Assembly: GCF_001999245.1 (NCBI RefSeq)
Contig: NZ_CP019632.1
Coordinates: 1 to 64,000 of the forward strand
Direction of reading: 5' to 3'
Length of the DNA stretch: 64,000 bases
Source: Roseibium algicola
Lineage (GTDB): Bacteria; Pseudomonadota; Alphaproteobacteria; Rhizobiales; Stappiaceae
The notes beneath the pieces were generated by a model. The model was not told where the DNA came from. It did no database searches and saw only the letters and a list, made by a program, of their open reading frames with translations. The position numbers and the translations under genes were made by a program. Position 1 is the stretch's first letter, and the number at the start of each line of letters is the position of its first letter. Shown piece after piece: positions 18,755-26,484 of the stretch.

Positions 18755-19356
18755 GCCATGCCAATGAATATGCCATTGTCTCTACGCGCCGCCGCAATTT
18801 TCTGGCGTTTCTGCCTCTGGCTGGAGCGGTCCTGCTAGGCGTGGTGCTCGCCTGGGGCTTGACCCGCGATCCGAGTATTCTCCCGTCCACACTTATCGGT
18901 AAGTCCGTGCCTGCGTTTGAGCTGCCGCCGGTCAAGGGGCGGACACTCGGATTGTCGAGCACCGATCTCAAAGGCGAAGTCTCGCTGGTCAATGTCTTCG
19001 CCTCCTGGTGCGTTGCTTGCCGCGCGGAGCACCCTCTGTTCATGAAGCTTGCTGCACAAGGCGCCGTTCCGCTGCACGGCCTTAACTATAAAGACCAGCC
19101 GGATGACGCGGCGCAATGGCTGGACAGCCTTGGCGATCCTTACACGCGTACGGGGGCCGACATCAGCGGACGCGTGGCGATTGATTGGGGTGTATACGGC
19201 GTACCTGAAACGTTCGTCATCAGCGCGGACGGACGCGTCACCTACAAGCATATCGGACCCGTGAATGAGGAGGTGCTTACCCGCACCATCCTGCCGCTCG
19301 TTGAAGAGCTGCGCCGTCAGGCTAAAGGCGACAACGCCCTGGGTGACGGCCAATGA
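18751..19356 (+). CDS. CcmG/DsbE-type thiol:disulfide interchange protein
   Basis: 201 aa with one N-terminal membrane anchor and a thioredoxin fold. The active site is WCVAC within NVFASWCVACRAEHPLF, and the GVYGVPETFVI cis-proline segment is the CcmG hallmark. Normally keeps apocytochrome c cysteines reduced for haem attachment. Overlaps the cytochrome gene upstream and the TlpA gene downstream by four bases each. Confidence 0.9.
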   Translation: MSHANEYAIVSTRRRNFLAFLPLAGAVLLGVVLAWGLTRDPSILPSTLIGKSVPAFELPPVKGRTLGLSSTDLKGEVSLVNVFASWCVACRAEHPLFMKLAAQGAVPLHGLNYKDQPDDAAQWLDSLGDPYTRTGADISGRVAIDWGVYGVPETFVISADGRVTYKHIGPVNEEVLTRTILPLVEELRRQAKGDNALGDGQ

Positions 19357-19961
19357 AGAAGCTCCTGCAGGGACAGCGCGCGATCGTATTTCTGGCGGTA
19401 GGCACGCTCGCACTGACCGTGATCGCGATCGTTGGCGTGACCTATTTCAGCGGAGGCACGCCAATGCGTCCGCCTCAAGGCGGAGGACAGGCCGAGCCAG
19501 CCTCGTCCCGGTCTTTCGTGATCCACGAGGCACCGCGCCCGCTCCCCGAAATTAAGTTTGAGGACGGGAACGGTCAGGCTCTTACTCTGGCCGATTTGAG
19601 AGGCAAGACCGTGTTGCTCAACATCTGGGCGACGTGGTGCGTTCCCTGCCGCGAGGAAATGCCGACGCTCGACGCGCTTGAAGCGGAACTTGGCGGCCCG
19701 GTCTTCGAAGTTGTGGCGCTTTCGGTCGATCGGGCTGGACCGGATGTTGTTCGGAATTTCTATGCAGAAATAGGCATTGAACATCTTGGTCTCTACATCG
19801 ATGCCACAATGCGGGCCTCGTTCGACCTCCAGGCGCCGGGACTGCCGACGACGCTTCTCATCGACAGCGAGGGCCGAGAACTGGGAAGACTTGTCGGTTC
19901 TGCCGAGTGGGACACACCAGAAATGATCGCACTCCTCAATACTCATCTGAAGTCAAATTGA
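19353..19961 (+). CDS. TlpA-family thioredoxin-like protein
   Basis: 202 aa, N-terminal membrane anchor plus a thioredoxin domain with active site WCVPC (NIWATWCVPCREEMP) and cis-proline segment PGLPTTLLID. TlpA-like proteins reduce Sco and CuA-site cysteines in alphaproteobacteria, which fits the Sco and PCuAC genes downstream. Confidence 0.88.
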   Translation: MKKLLQGQRAIVFLAVGTLALTVIAIVGVTYFSGGTPMRPPQGGGQAEPASSRSFVIHEAPRPLPEIKFEDGNGQALTLADLRGKTVLLNIWATWCVPCREEMPTLDALEAELGGPVFEVVALSVDRAGPDVVRNFYAEIGIEHLGLYIDATMRASFDLQAPGLPTTLLIDSEGRELGRLVGSAEWDTPEMIALLNTHLKSN

Positions 19962-19974
19962 AAGGGAACCCGCC

Positions 19975-20400
19975 ATGCCCGATACACAACAGTCACAATC
20001 TCGAAACGGGTCTCTCAGCCGCGACCTGCTTTATGCGCTTCGCTATTATCTCGGCAACCGACGCGGTTTACTCGTTCTCGCCGGACTGGTGATTGCGTCG
20101 GGGCTGGCGCTGAACTGGAGTTGGTTGGCTGCTGTCGGCATCGCACCAATCCTGATCAGCCTTTTGCCTTGCTTGGCAATGTGTGCGCTCGGCCTGTGTA
20201 TGAACCGGTCAGGCAGTAAATCTTGCTCGGCCGCAGAGAGCAATGCTGGCCCTACCGAGACCGAGGTAGCTCGGCCAGCCACGAAGGTTGTAGCAATCGA
20301 CACGGCTCCTGACAGCGTGGCCCCTAAGATTGACGAGGCCCGCGTTCTTGCAAGCCACGAACCGCAGCCCTCCAAAGAAAGGAGACCGAGCGATGCGTAA
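19975..20400 (+). CDS. Membrane protein of unknown function, cysteine-containing helix
   Basis: 141 aa. Two hydrophobic segments; the second contains LLPCLAMCALGLCM, three cysteines inside or at the edge of the membrane, followed by a hydrophilic tail. Clean RBS AAAGGGAA upstream. Not recognised as a named family. The membrane cysteines suggest metal or thiol handling like its neighbours. Confidence 0.6.
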   Translation: MPDTQQSQSRNGSLSRDLLYALRYYLGNRRGLLVLAGLVIASGLALNWSWLAAVGIAPILISLLPCLAMCALGLCMNRSGSKSCSAAESNAGPTETEVARPATKVVAIDTAPDSVAPKIDEARVLASHEPQPSKERRPSDA

Positions 20401-20632
20401 ATCGATCAGAGCGTTCGCTATTGTTTCTTCAGTTGTCGCAGGGCTCGCGGTTGCACCCGTGCTCTACACCCATGCCTCAGAGGCGTCCCGCGACACCCTG
20501 AAAGGCTCCGGCACAATGGAAGGCTGCAACAGGATGATGCAGTCCATGAGCCATGACGACCCTGAACGGCCCAACGAGCAGTGGCGCGAGAAATCGCTCG
20601 ACCGCAAAGGCCTCCCAGAAACGAATGGGTGA
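20393..20632 (+). CDS. Small secreted protein, Met/Asp-containing
   Basis: 79 aa with a signal peptide ending near THA-SEA. The mature region contains GTMEGCNRMMQSMSHDD, a Met/Cys/His cluster that could bind copper. ATG at 20393 follows AAAGGAG and overlaps the previous stop by eight bases. Unknown function. Confidence 0.6.
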   Translation: MRKSIRAFAIVSSVVAGLAVAPVLYTHASEASRDTLKGSGTMEGCNRMMQSMSHDDPERPNEQWREKSLDRKGLPETNG

Positions 20633-20677
20633 GCATGTTATCGGCCACACACGGGCGGATGCTTTCGAGGTAGACAG

Positions 20678-21325
20678 ATGACATCAACCAAAACAAGGCA
20701 GCTCGAACGCATCCGCATCAGCCTATGGATCCTCGTGGCCGCTGCTGTGCTGGCGCTCAGTGGCGTCTATTTCGTCCGGACCATTTGGGTTCGCGAGCCA
20801 TCTCCGCCGATCACCGTCGGCGAAGCTGCAATTCGCTCCGATTTTTCGTTGATCGACCACAACGGCAATCGCGTAACAGAGGCCGACTTCCTGGGGCGCT
20901 GGCAACTCGTGTTCTTCGGATTTACCTATTGCCCGGATGTTTGCCCTACCACGCTTGCCTATCTGGGGAACGTGCTGGATCGGCTTGGCGGCGAGGTCGA
21001 GCACGTTGCTCCGATCTTCATCACGGTCGATCCGTCCCGGGACACGCCGCAGGTGATGGCGGAATATGTCCAGGCCTTTCACCCCAAGCTGGTCGGACTG
21101 ACCGGATCGGAGGCCGAGGTTGCCGCGGCTGCCCAATCCTTCCGCGTCTATTACGAAAAAATGGAAGAGGAGACGGCTCCGGACGGATACCTGATGGCAC
21201 ACTCCGGGCACATCTATCTGATGACTCCGGACGGCCGCTTTGAGGATGTCTTCCGCGAAGGTGATCAGTCCGCAGAAGAGATGGCCGCCCATGTCCTTGC
21301 AACAATGACCGGGAAACAACTATGA
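20678..21325 (+). CDS. Sco1/SenC-type copper chaperone
   Basis: 215-aa membrane-anchored thioredoxin-fold protein. Copper-binding FTYCPDVCPTTL (C-x3-C) and the conserved distal His in AHSGHIYLM are both present. Sco proteins metallate the CuA site of cytochrome oxidase or act in copper resistance. Overlaps the PCuAC gene by four bases. Confidence 0.93.
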   Translation: MTSTKTRQLERIRISLWILVAAAVLALSGVYFVRTIWVREPSPPITVGEAAIRSDFSLIDHNGNRVTEADFLGRWQLVFFGFTYCPDVCPTTLAYLGNVLDRLGGEVEHVAPIFITVDPSRDTPQVMAEYVQAFHPKLVGLTGSEAEVAAAAQSFRVYYEKMEEETAPDGYLMAHSGHIYLMTPDGRFEDVFREGDQSAEEMAAHVLATMTGKQL

Positions 21326-21771
21326 GAAAACTGATTGCAATAGTCGTGATAACTTTGGCCGTCGCATCGCCGGCACTCGCCGGTGAGAGTGTTCGCGTCC
21401 TCGATGCGTGGGCGCGGGCGTCCATCCTCGCATCCCGTCCCGGCGCCGCCTATGTCACGATCGAGAGCACTTCGGACGACAGGTTGATTGGAGCGAGCAC
21501 GCCTGTGGCCGCTCAGGTCATGATTCATGCAGTCGAGAAGGACGGTGACGTAAGCCGCATGGACCACATCGAAACGCTTGAGTTGCAGGCGGGTAAGCGG
21601 ATCACGCTCGCGCCCGGTGGCATGCACCTGATGCTGATGGGACTGCAACACAAACTCAGTAAGGGTACGACATTCCCCATGACGCTCAGCTTCGAAAAAG
21701 CCGGAGAGATCACCGTCCAGGTTTCGGTGCTTGCAATAGCGGCTGAAGGCCCGCGGGAGGCAGCAGAATGA
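21322..21771 (+). CDS. PCuAC copper chaperone
   Basis: 149 aa, signal peptide ending ALA. Contains the PCuAC copper site: a His followed by a Met (MIHAVEKDGDVSRM) and GGMHLMLMGL, matching the H-Mx10-Mx21-HxM pattern. It passes Cu(I) to CuA sites together with Sco proteins, which is exactly its neighbourhood here. Confidence 0.92.
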   Translation: MRKLIAIVVITLAVASPALAGESVRVLDAWARASILASRPGAAYVTIESTSDDRLIGASTPVAAQVMIHAVEKDGDVSRMDHIETLELQAGKRITLAPGGMHLMLMGLQHKLSKGTTFPMTLSFEKAGEITVQVSVLAIAAEGPREAAE

Positions 21772-22394
21772 AGCGTTTCCTGGGCCTCGCCGTCCTGCTG
21801 AGCGCCCATCCGGCATTTGCCCACCATCCCGGCGAACGCATTGACGAGGTGATGACCGAAAAGGAGCCGGCTTTCGAGGTGACAGATCGCCCTTCCATGC
21901 CCGAACTCAATCTCGAAGAACCGGGTGGCAATGTCCTGCACTTCGATGATCTCTCTGATCAGGTCATCGTGCTTAGCTTTGTGCCAACGGACTGTGGCGG
22001 CCCATGCGCCGAGCAGCAGGCTGATCTCGCTGGCGTGCAAGGACAAGTGAACGTTTCGCCGATGAAGGAAATGGTCACGTTCGTAACCGTTCACGACTCG
22101 GACTCGTCAATCGAGGTTACGTGGGATGAGGCGAACTGGAAACTTGTCATCCCGTCCGGGGAGGAGACAACCGCCGCTGCTGCGGATCGTTTCGCCGCGC
22201 TAAGTAGCCAAGGTCAGGATATGCCGATGGTGCATGTTATCGACCGAAACGGACGACATGCCGGGATATTCCATGGCGCTGACTTTCAGAGGGCAAACGT
22301 GACGCTCTACATCAACCAGCTCATCAACAATGCGTATGCGCCAAAACCACCAACCGAAAAAGGGTGGTGGGAACGGCTGACAGGCTGGCTCTGA
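21768..22394 (+). CDS. Second Sco-like protein with CGGPC site
   Basis: 208 aa, signal peptide ending AFA followed by HHPGE. Overall a Sco/thioredoxin-like layout (VIVLSFVPTDCGGPCAEQQADL). The C-x3-C spacing of Sco is kept, but the residues are CGGPC rather than CPDVC, and the distal His motif is not obvious. Overlaps the PCuAC gene by four bases. Probably a Sco paralogue with changed redox or metal behaviour. Confidence 0.75.
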   Translation: MKRFLGLAVLLSAHPAFAHHPGERIDEVMTEKEPAFEVTDRPSMPELNLEEPGGNVLHFDDLSDQVIVLSFVPTDCGGPCAEQQADLAGVQGQVNVSPMKEMVTFVTVHDSDSSIEVTWDEANWKLVIPSGEETTAAAADRFAALSSQGQDMPMVHVIDRNGRHAGIFHGADFQRANVTLYINQLINNAYAPKPPTEKGWWERLTGWL

Positions 22395-22411
22395 ATGGTG
22401 GAAGAAGAGAA

Positions 22412-23215
22412 ATGACGCAGTTTTCGAGACCCACGGGGCGCCGCTTCGGCTTGATCCTCCTTCCCCTATTGCTGATCATCGCGGCAGGAGCCTGGTATCA
22501 GCTCGATCCAGGGTTCCAGACAGGCCGGCAACTCGCGACCGCGTCGGAGAACTTGCCGCAGGAAGCGTTCGAGCGGCGAGTGCGCAACTATCTTGTCGCT
22601 AACCCCGAAGTTATCGTCCAGGCCATGCAGAACCTCGAACGAAAGCAAAGGGAGGCAGAACAAACGGAGGCTCAGGCGGCCCTTGCCGCAAACAGTGACG
22701 AACTGCTCAAAAGTCCCGAAAGTCCGGTCGGCGGCAATCCGCAAGGCGATGTGACCATGGTCGAATTCTTCGACTATAACTGCCCATATTGTCTGCAGGT
22801 CGCGTCCGCAATGGCGGCGGCCGAAGAAGGCGATTCCCAAATGCGGATCGTCTACAAGGAGTTTCCCATTTTGGGCCCGGACTCCGTGTTCTCGGCTAAG
22901 GCAGCGCTCGCGGCGCACCGGCAGAACCTCTACCCGCAGTTCCACAAGGCGATGATGCAGGTGTCAGGCTCGGCCGACGAAGTGCAGGTCATTACTGTCG
23001 CCAAAGAGATAGGCGTCGATGTCGAACAACTCCGGACCGACATGCAGGATCCTGCGATCCACGAGGAGATTGAGCGCAATCTTGCGCTCGCCCGAATACT
23101 GAGGATCAACGGCACCCCGGGTTTCGTCATCGGCAACGAGATCCTGCGAGGTGCTACCGACTTGCAAACCATGCAGCGATTGATCGACCAAGCCCGGAAG
23201 GAAATAAATCGATGA
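22412..23215 (+). CDS. DsbA-family thiol:disulfide oxidoreductase
   Basis: 267 aa with an N-terminal membrane anchor, a helical linker (residues about 50-100), and a DsbA-like domain: FFDYNCPYCLQ active site and NGTPGFVIG cis-proline loop. The CPYC site suggests an oxidase or isomerase role. ATG at 22412 has GAAGAAGAGAA upstream; the longer reading is rejected. Confidence 0.9.
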   Translation: MTQFSRPTGRRFGLILLPLLLIIAAGAWYQLDPGFQTGRQLATASENLPQEAFERRVRNYLVANPEVIVQAMQNLERKQREAEQTEAQAALAANSDELLKSPESPVGGNPQGDVTMVEFFDYNCPYCLQVASAMAAAEEGDSQMRIVYKEFPILGPDSVFSAKAALAAHRQNLYPQFHKAMMQVSGSADEVQVITVAKEIGVDVEQLRTDMQDPAIHEEIERNLALARILRINGTPGFVIGNEILRGATDLQTMQRLIDQARKEINR

Positions 23216-23242
23216 AGCCGGAGTCTCTGAAAGTTTATCCTA

Positions 23243-23983
23243 ATGCCTGAACTCTCGAACATCGGTATCCTCAGCGCCTTCCTGGCCGGAGTTATTTCGT
23301 TTTTGTCGCCTTGCGTCCTGCCGTTGGTGCCGGGATATGTTTCTTACGTCGCCGGCCGGTCGACCTTCGCTTCACCGTCAGGTGAGATAGCTGTCGCCCG
23401 AAGCACAACGCTCGCTCTCAGCCTCTGCTTTGTGCTTGGCTTCACCACGGTCTTCGTGATCCTCGGTGCCAGCGCCTCGGCGCTTGGCCAGTTGTTGCTC
23501 AGCTACCGGTTCGAGTTGAACATCATTGGGGGCGGGATCGTCACGCTGTTCGGGCTGTTCATGCTCGGAACGATCCGCCCGGCGTGGATGATGCGCGAGG
23601 CACGCTTCCATCTCGATCTACCTGGCGGACGGACCGTCTCGGCCTATGTCCTCGGTTTGGCCTTCGCTTTTGGCTGGACACCCTGCATCGGTCCGATACT
23701 TGGTGCCATCCTGACAGTTGGCGCCGCGTCGACGACGCTTGCCGACGGTATCGCTCTGCTCACAATCTATTCGCTCGGTCTTGGCGTGCCATTCCTGCTT
23801 GCAGCGCTGTTCACCGATACGCTGGCCGCCAGGTTGAAGGCGTTCGGGCGCATTGGAAAAGGCCTGCGGATTGTAGCGGCAGTGGTAATGATCGTGATGG
23901 GAATTGCCATGATGACGGGTTATCTGTCCGCTTTCGCCTTCTGGCTTCTGGCCACCTTTCCCATTCTGTCATCTATCGGTTGA
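23243..23983 (+). CDS. ccdA: CcdA cytochrome c biogenesis membrane protein
   Basis: 246 aa, six hydrophobic segments, and the two CcdA cysteines in SPCVLPLVPGY and GWTPCIGPILG. Transfers electrons from cytoplasmic thioredoxin to periplasmic thiol proteins such as the CcmG and TlpA homologues upstream. Its 3' half is duplicated at 24561-24930. Confidence 0.94.
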   Translation: MPELSNIGILSAFLAGVISFLSPCVLPLVPGYVSYVAGRSTFASPSGEIAVARSTTLALSLCFVLGFTTVFVILGASASALGQLLLSYRFELNIIGGGIVTLFGLFMLGTIRPAWMMREARFHLDLPGGRTVSAYVLGLAFAFGWTPCIGPILGAILTVGAASTTLADGIALLTIYSLGLGVPFLLAALFTDTLAARLKAFGRIGKGLRIVAAVVMIVMGIAMMTGYLSAFAFWLLATFPILSSIG

Positions 23984-24008
23984 GTTTAACCACGATATAG
24001 TTGGAGAA
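23639..24008 (+). repeat. 370-bp direct repeat, copy 1 (ccdA 3' half)
   Basis: Covers the second half of ccdA plus 25 bases after its stop. Copy 2 is at 24561-24930, offset 922. The last 170 bases differ at about one position, while the first half has several substitutions. Both copies end in the same TTGGAGAA before diverging. Confidence 0.92.
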
Positions 24009-24312
24009 GTTGCTTCGTGCCCTCAATCGTCACTGCCTCGAAAGCCGGATGTTCTTCGCCGGTCAGGTCGAAATACGCGGCAATATGGATGCAAGAGGCG
24101 ATCCTGTTTCCGTAGGCGTACCGGATCCGCTGCTGCGCCCTGTCCATGTTGACTGGTCCGTGATGTCGAAGCACATGCATTCGGCCATGTAGGGTGGGTG
24201 GCGTGTAGCGATCAAGGCCGACGACCAGATAATTTTAGCTCAAGCGGCGCGTGACGGCCGCGCCGAGATATCCGCTCGAACCGGTGACCAGAACGACCGG
24301 TTTTTGCTCTTA
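23986..24312 (-). pseudogene. Decayed NAD-dependent epimerase/dehydratase N-terminal fragment
   Basis: Reading the minus strand in pieces gives PVVLVTGSSGYLGAAVTRRL (a Rossmann GxxGxxG motif), then after a stop and frame change NYLVVGLDRYTPP, then ECMCFDITDQ, then YGNRIASCIHIAAYFDLTGE and HPAFEAVTIEGTKQLL. These pieces follow the order of an epimerase N-terminal half. At least one stop and two frameshifts interrupt it, and the C-terminal half is missing at the ccdA repeat edge. Confidence 0.72.
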
Positions 24313-24344
24313 GTTCAAGATTGAATTCCAAAATCAGTCCTGCG

Positions 24345-24464
24345 TCATTTGCGCAGATATTTAATCAGGGCGGCGATGAGGAGGATCAGGGAAACTACGA
24401 TCAGTATCCACACCACCCCCATTCCGATCATCATTCCGCCGCCCATGCCTTCACCCATCATCAT
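24345..24464 (-). CDS. 39-aa Met/Gly-rich single-helix membrane peptide
   Basis: Minus-strand ORF with product beginning MMMGEGMGGGMMIGMG followed by one hydrophobic helix and KYLRK. Three consecutive ATG codons; the exact start is ambiguous. Short Met-rich membrane peptides of this form are frequent in copper-resistance loci. It survives intact between an epimerase ruin and the ccdA partial repeat. Confidence 0.55.
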   Translation of the reverse strand: MMMGEGMGGGMMIGMGVVWILIVVSLILLIAALIKYLRK

Positions 24465-24560
24465 TCAGTCGCCTTCCAGAATCGCTTAACTGACCCATCT
24501 TTCTATAATGTCTGAGCGCAATATTTGTTCCCGCCTCCTTCGACGAGTTGGCGAACCATC

Positions 24561-24905
24561 TCGGCGTATGCCCTCGGTCTGGCCTTCGCTTTTGGCTGGA
24601 CACCGTGCATCGGTCCGATCCTTGATGCCATCCTGACAGTTGGCGCCGCGTCGACGATGCTTGCCGACGGTATCGCCCTCTTCACGATCTATTCGCTCAG
24701 TCTTGGCGTGCCGTTCCTGACTGCAGCCCTGTTCACCGACACGCTGGCCGCCAGGTTGAAGGCGTTCGGGCGCATTGGAAAAGGCCTGCGGATTGTAGCG
24801 GCAGTGGTAATGATCGTGATGGGAATTGCCATGATGACGGGTTATCTGTCCGCTTTCGCCTTCTGGCTTCTGGCCACCTTTCCCATTCTGTCGTCTATCG
24901 GTTGA
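24561..24905 (+). pseudogene. Truncated second copy of ccdA (C-terminal half)
   Basis: Encodes the CcdA C-terminal half (from ALGLAFAFGWTPC to the same IG stop) but lacks about 131 N-terminal residues, including the first cysteine site. An ORF could start at 24525 in unrelated sequence, but without the first CcdA half it cannot work as an electron shuttle. Generated by the 370-bp duplication. Confidence 0.88.
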
Positions 24906-24930
24906 GTTTAACCACGATATAGTTGGAGAA
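24561..24930 (+). repeat. 370-bp direct repeat, copy 2
   Basis: Second copy of 23639-24008. It includes the same post-stop tail up to TTGGAGAA, showing that the duplication was of a DNA segment and not of a gene. Confidence 0.92.
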
Positions 24931-24996
24931 ACTATGACTTGACCTTCCTGTTGCTGGATGGCTCAGGCTTGATCATCAAAGAAGGAAGCAACGGCA

Positions 24997-25203
24997 ATGA
25001 CAAAAAGCGTCGATCTGTTGGAGAAAGAACTCCTGCACGTGTTCAGGTATGCCTGTCGACGAGACCGGATGGACATCGCAGAATTCATACTCGCTGCCTT
25101 GGAGAAACTGGATGACGAAAGAAAGTTATCTTCTCATGGCAATCGTCCATTGAACGATGCCTATCGTGATCTGATAGGGACTTGCATCGCCGGTAGGCCA
25201 TGA
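24997..25203 (+). CDS. Small hypothetical protein (68 aa)
   Basis: ATG at 24997 after GAAGGAAGC. The product is soluble and helical, with an Arg/Asp-rich centre (YACRRDRMDIAEFILAALEKL) and no known motif. Good RBS and codon pattern suggest a real gene. It lies alone between the ccdA remnant and ynfA. Confidence 0.55.
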   Translation: MTKSVDLLEKELLHVFRYACRRDRMDIAEFILAALEKLDDERKLSSHGNRPLNDAYRDLIGTCIAGRP

Positions 25204-25247
25204 CTTTCGCGATCCGGTGAGTTTTCCTGTCCGCATCCTACTCGTGG

Positions 25248-25574
25248 CTATGTGGCCCGCGGGCCTAAAAAAATGATTGTCGCGCCAATCATGCAAACCG
25301 TTGCGCCAGTAATGTCCCAGCGGTCAGGATGGACGCCCTCGGCCAGCCAGAGCCATATGAGAGAACTCGCAATGTAGATACCTCCATAGGCCGCATAGGC
25401 ACGACCTGCGGCCGCGCTATCTACCAACGTGAGCAAATATGCAAACAGGCTCAACGCGGCGAGACCCGGAACGATCCACCAGATTGACTTGTCGAGCCGC
25501 AGCCAAGCCCAAAATGCAAAACATCCTGCTATTTCAAAAACGGCTGCGCCGACATATGCCGCGAAAGTTTGCAT
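25248..25574 (-). CDS. YnfA/UPF0060 family membrane protein
   Basis: 108 aa, four hydrophobic segments, with the UPF0060 signature [14 protein letters not shown] near the N-terminus and [19 protein letters not shown] plus DRWDITGA in the second half. A small SMR-like membrane protein of uncertain substrate. The start at 25574 gives the normal family length; the longer frame upstream has no homology-like features. Confidence 0.92.
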   Translation of the reverse strand: MQTFAAYVGAAVFEIAGCFAFWAWLRLDKSIWWIVPGLAALSLFAYLLTLVDSAAAGRAYAAYGGIYIASSLIWLWLAEGVHPDRWDITGATVCMIGATIIFLGPRAT

Positions 25575-25623
25575 TCTTGATAGCCCTCGTTTCGAAGAAT
25601 GGAAATCCGATCCTGCTTCTTGC

Positions 25624-26202
25624 TCAACGGAATTCGTCACGCACTCGCATGATTGTTTGACGGCTGGTACCAAATGCTCGGGCAATAGCAGAAATACTTT
25701 TGCCGGAATTCAGCGCAAACCGCACATCTTGCTTTTGGCTGTCTGTCAGGCTTGGCCGCCGACCCAGAACTTTCCCTTCGGACTTGGCACGTCTTAGGCC
25801 TGACTGCGTTCGCTCGATTAGCAAATCCCGCTCGAACTGGGCAACGGCATTGAGCACGTTCATGGTCATCGTGCCGGCGGAACTCGTCAGGTCGACACCG
25901 CCAAGTGCAAGACAGTAGACCCGTACTCCTTCGTCGGCCAATGCCTTTACTGTTGAACTGACGTCTATCGCATCCCGGCCGAGGCGATCGAGTTTCGTCA
26001 CGATGAGAATGTCGCCCGACTCTAAACGGTCCACCAGCCGAGAGAATTCCGGACGCTGCGTTATCGGCACACTGCCGGAAATCCTCTCGGTCACAATCCG
26101 GCGGTCTTCGACGTGGAACCCCGCCGCCCGGATTTCTTCTAGCTGGTTTTGGGTCGTCTGGCCGGGCGTGGAGACGCGGGCATAGACGAAAGTGCGTGAC
26201 AT
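25624..26202 (-). CDS. Serine recombinase / Tn3-type resolvase
   Basis: 192 aa. Catalytic serine in YARVSTPGQ, the [12 protein letters not shown] arginine motif, a long helix E ([22 protein letters not shown]), and a C-terminal helix-turn-helix ([18 protein letters not shown]). Complete small resolvase/invertase. No Tn3 transposase gene is present, so it is a solitary recombinase or a remnant of a transposon that brought the metal genes. Confidence 0.92.
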   Translation of the reverse strand: MSRTFVYARVSTPGQTTQNQLEEIRAAGFHVEDRRIVTERISGSVPITQRPEFSRLVDRLESGDILIVTKLDRLGRDAIDVSSTVKALADEGVRVYCLALGGVDLTSSAGTMTMNVLNAVAQFERDLLIERTQSGLRRAKSEGKVLGRRPSLTDSQKQDVRFALNSGKSISAIARAFGTSRQTIMRVRDEFR

Positions 26203-26213
26203 GGCGTCAATCC

Positions 26214-26316
26214 TGTCCGAAAAGGCTGTTCAAATTATCTGCTTGTCCAGAATGCAGTCAAGCTAATTTGTGGACAGGGTATTTAAGCCCCGTACGCAAT
26301 CGGACGTTTTCGGACA
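26214..26316. other. Possible recombinase (res-like) site upstream of the resolvase
   Basis: TGTCCGAAAA at 26214-26223 and its exact inverted complement TTTTCGGACA at 26307-26316 flank an AT-rich segment containing further TGTCC/GGACA words. Position just upstream of the resolvase start fits a res site. The rest of 26203-26536 holds no gene. Confidence 0.4.
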
Positions 26317-26484
26317 GGAAACCTGTCAGGTTCAAGCTGCACCATCAAAGCCTGGGATCAAACACCTAGTGCAGGATGGGCATACTCGCTCTTCTATACC
26401 GATTGGAATTGATCAAACGGTCAAAATAAATTCCATAATAACTATTATGCGTTATGTTATTATAGCAGGGTGCGCGCTATTCCC

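Noticed and set aside
24525..24905. A second functional CcdA
   Set aside because: It lacks the N-terminal half and the first cysteine; its upstream sequence is unrelated.
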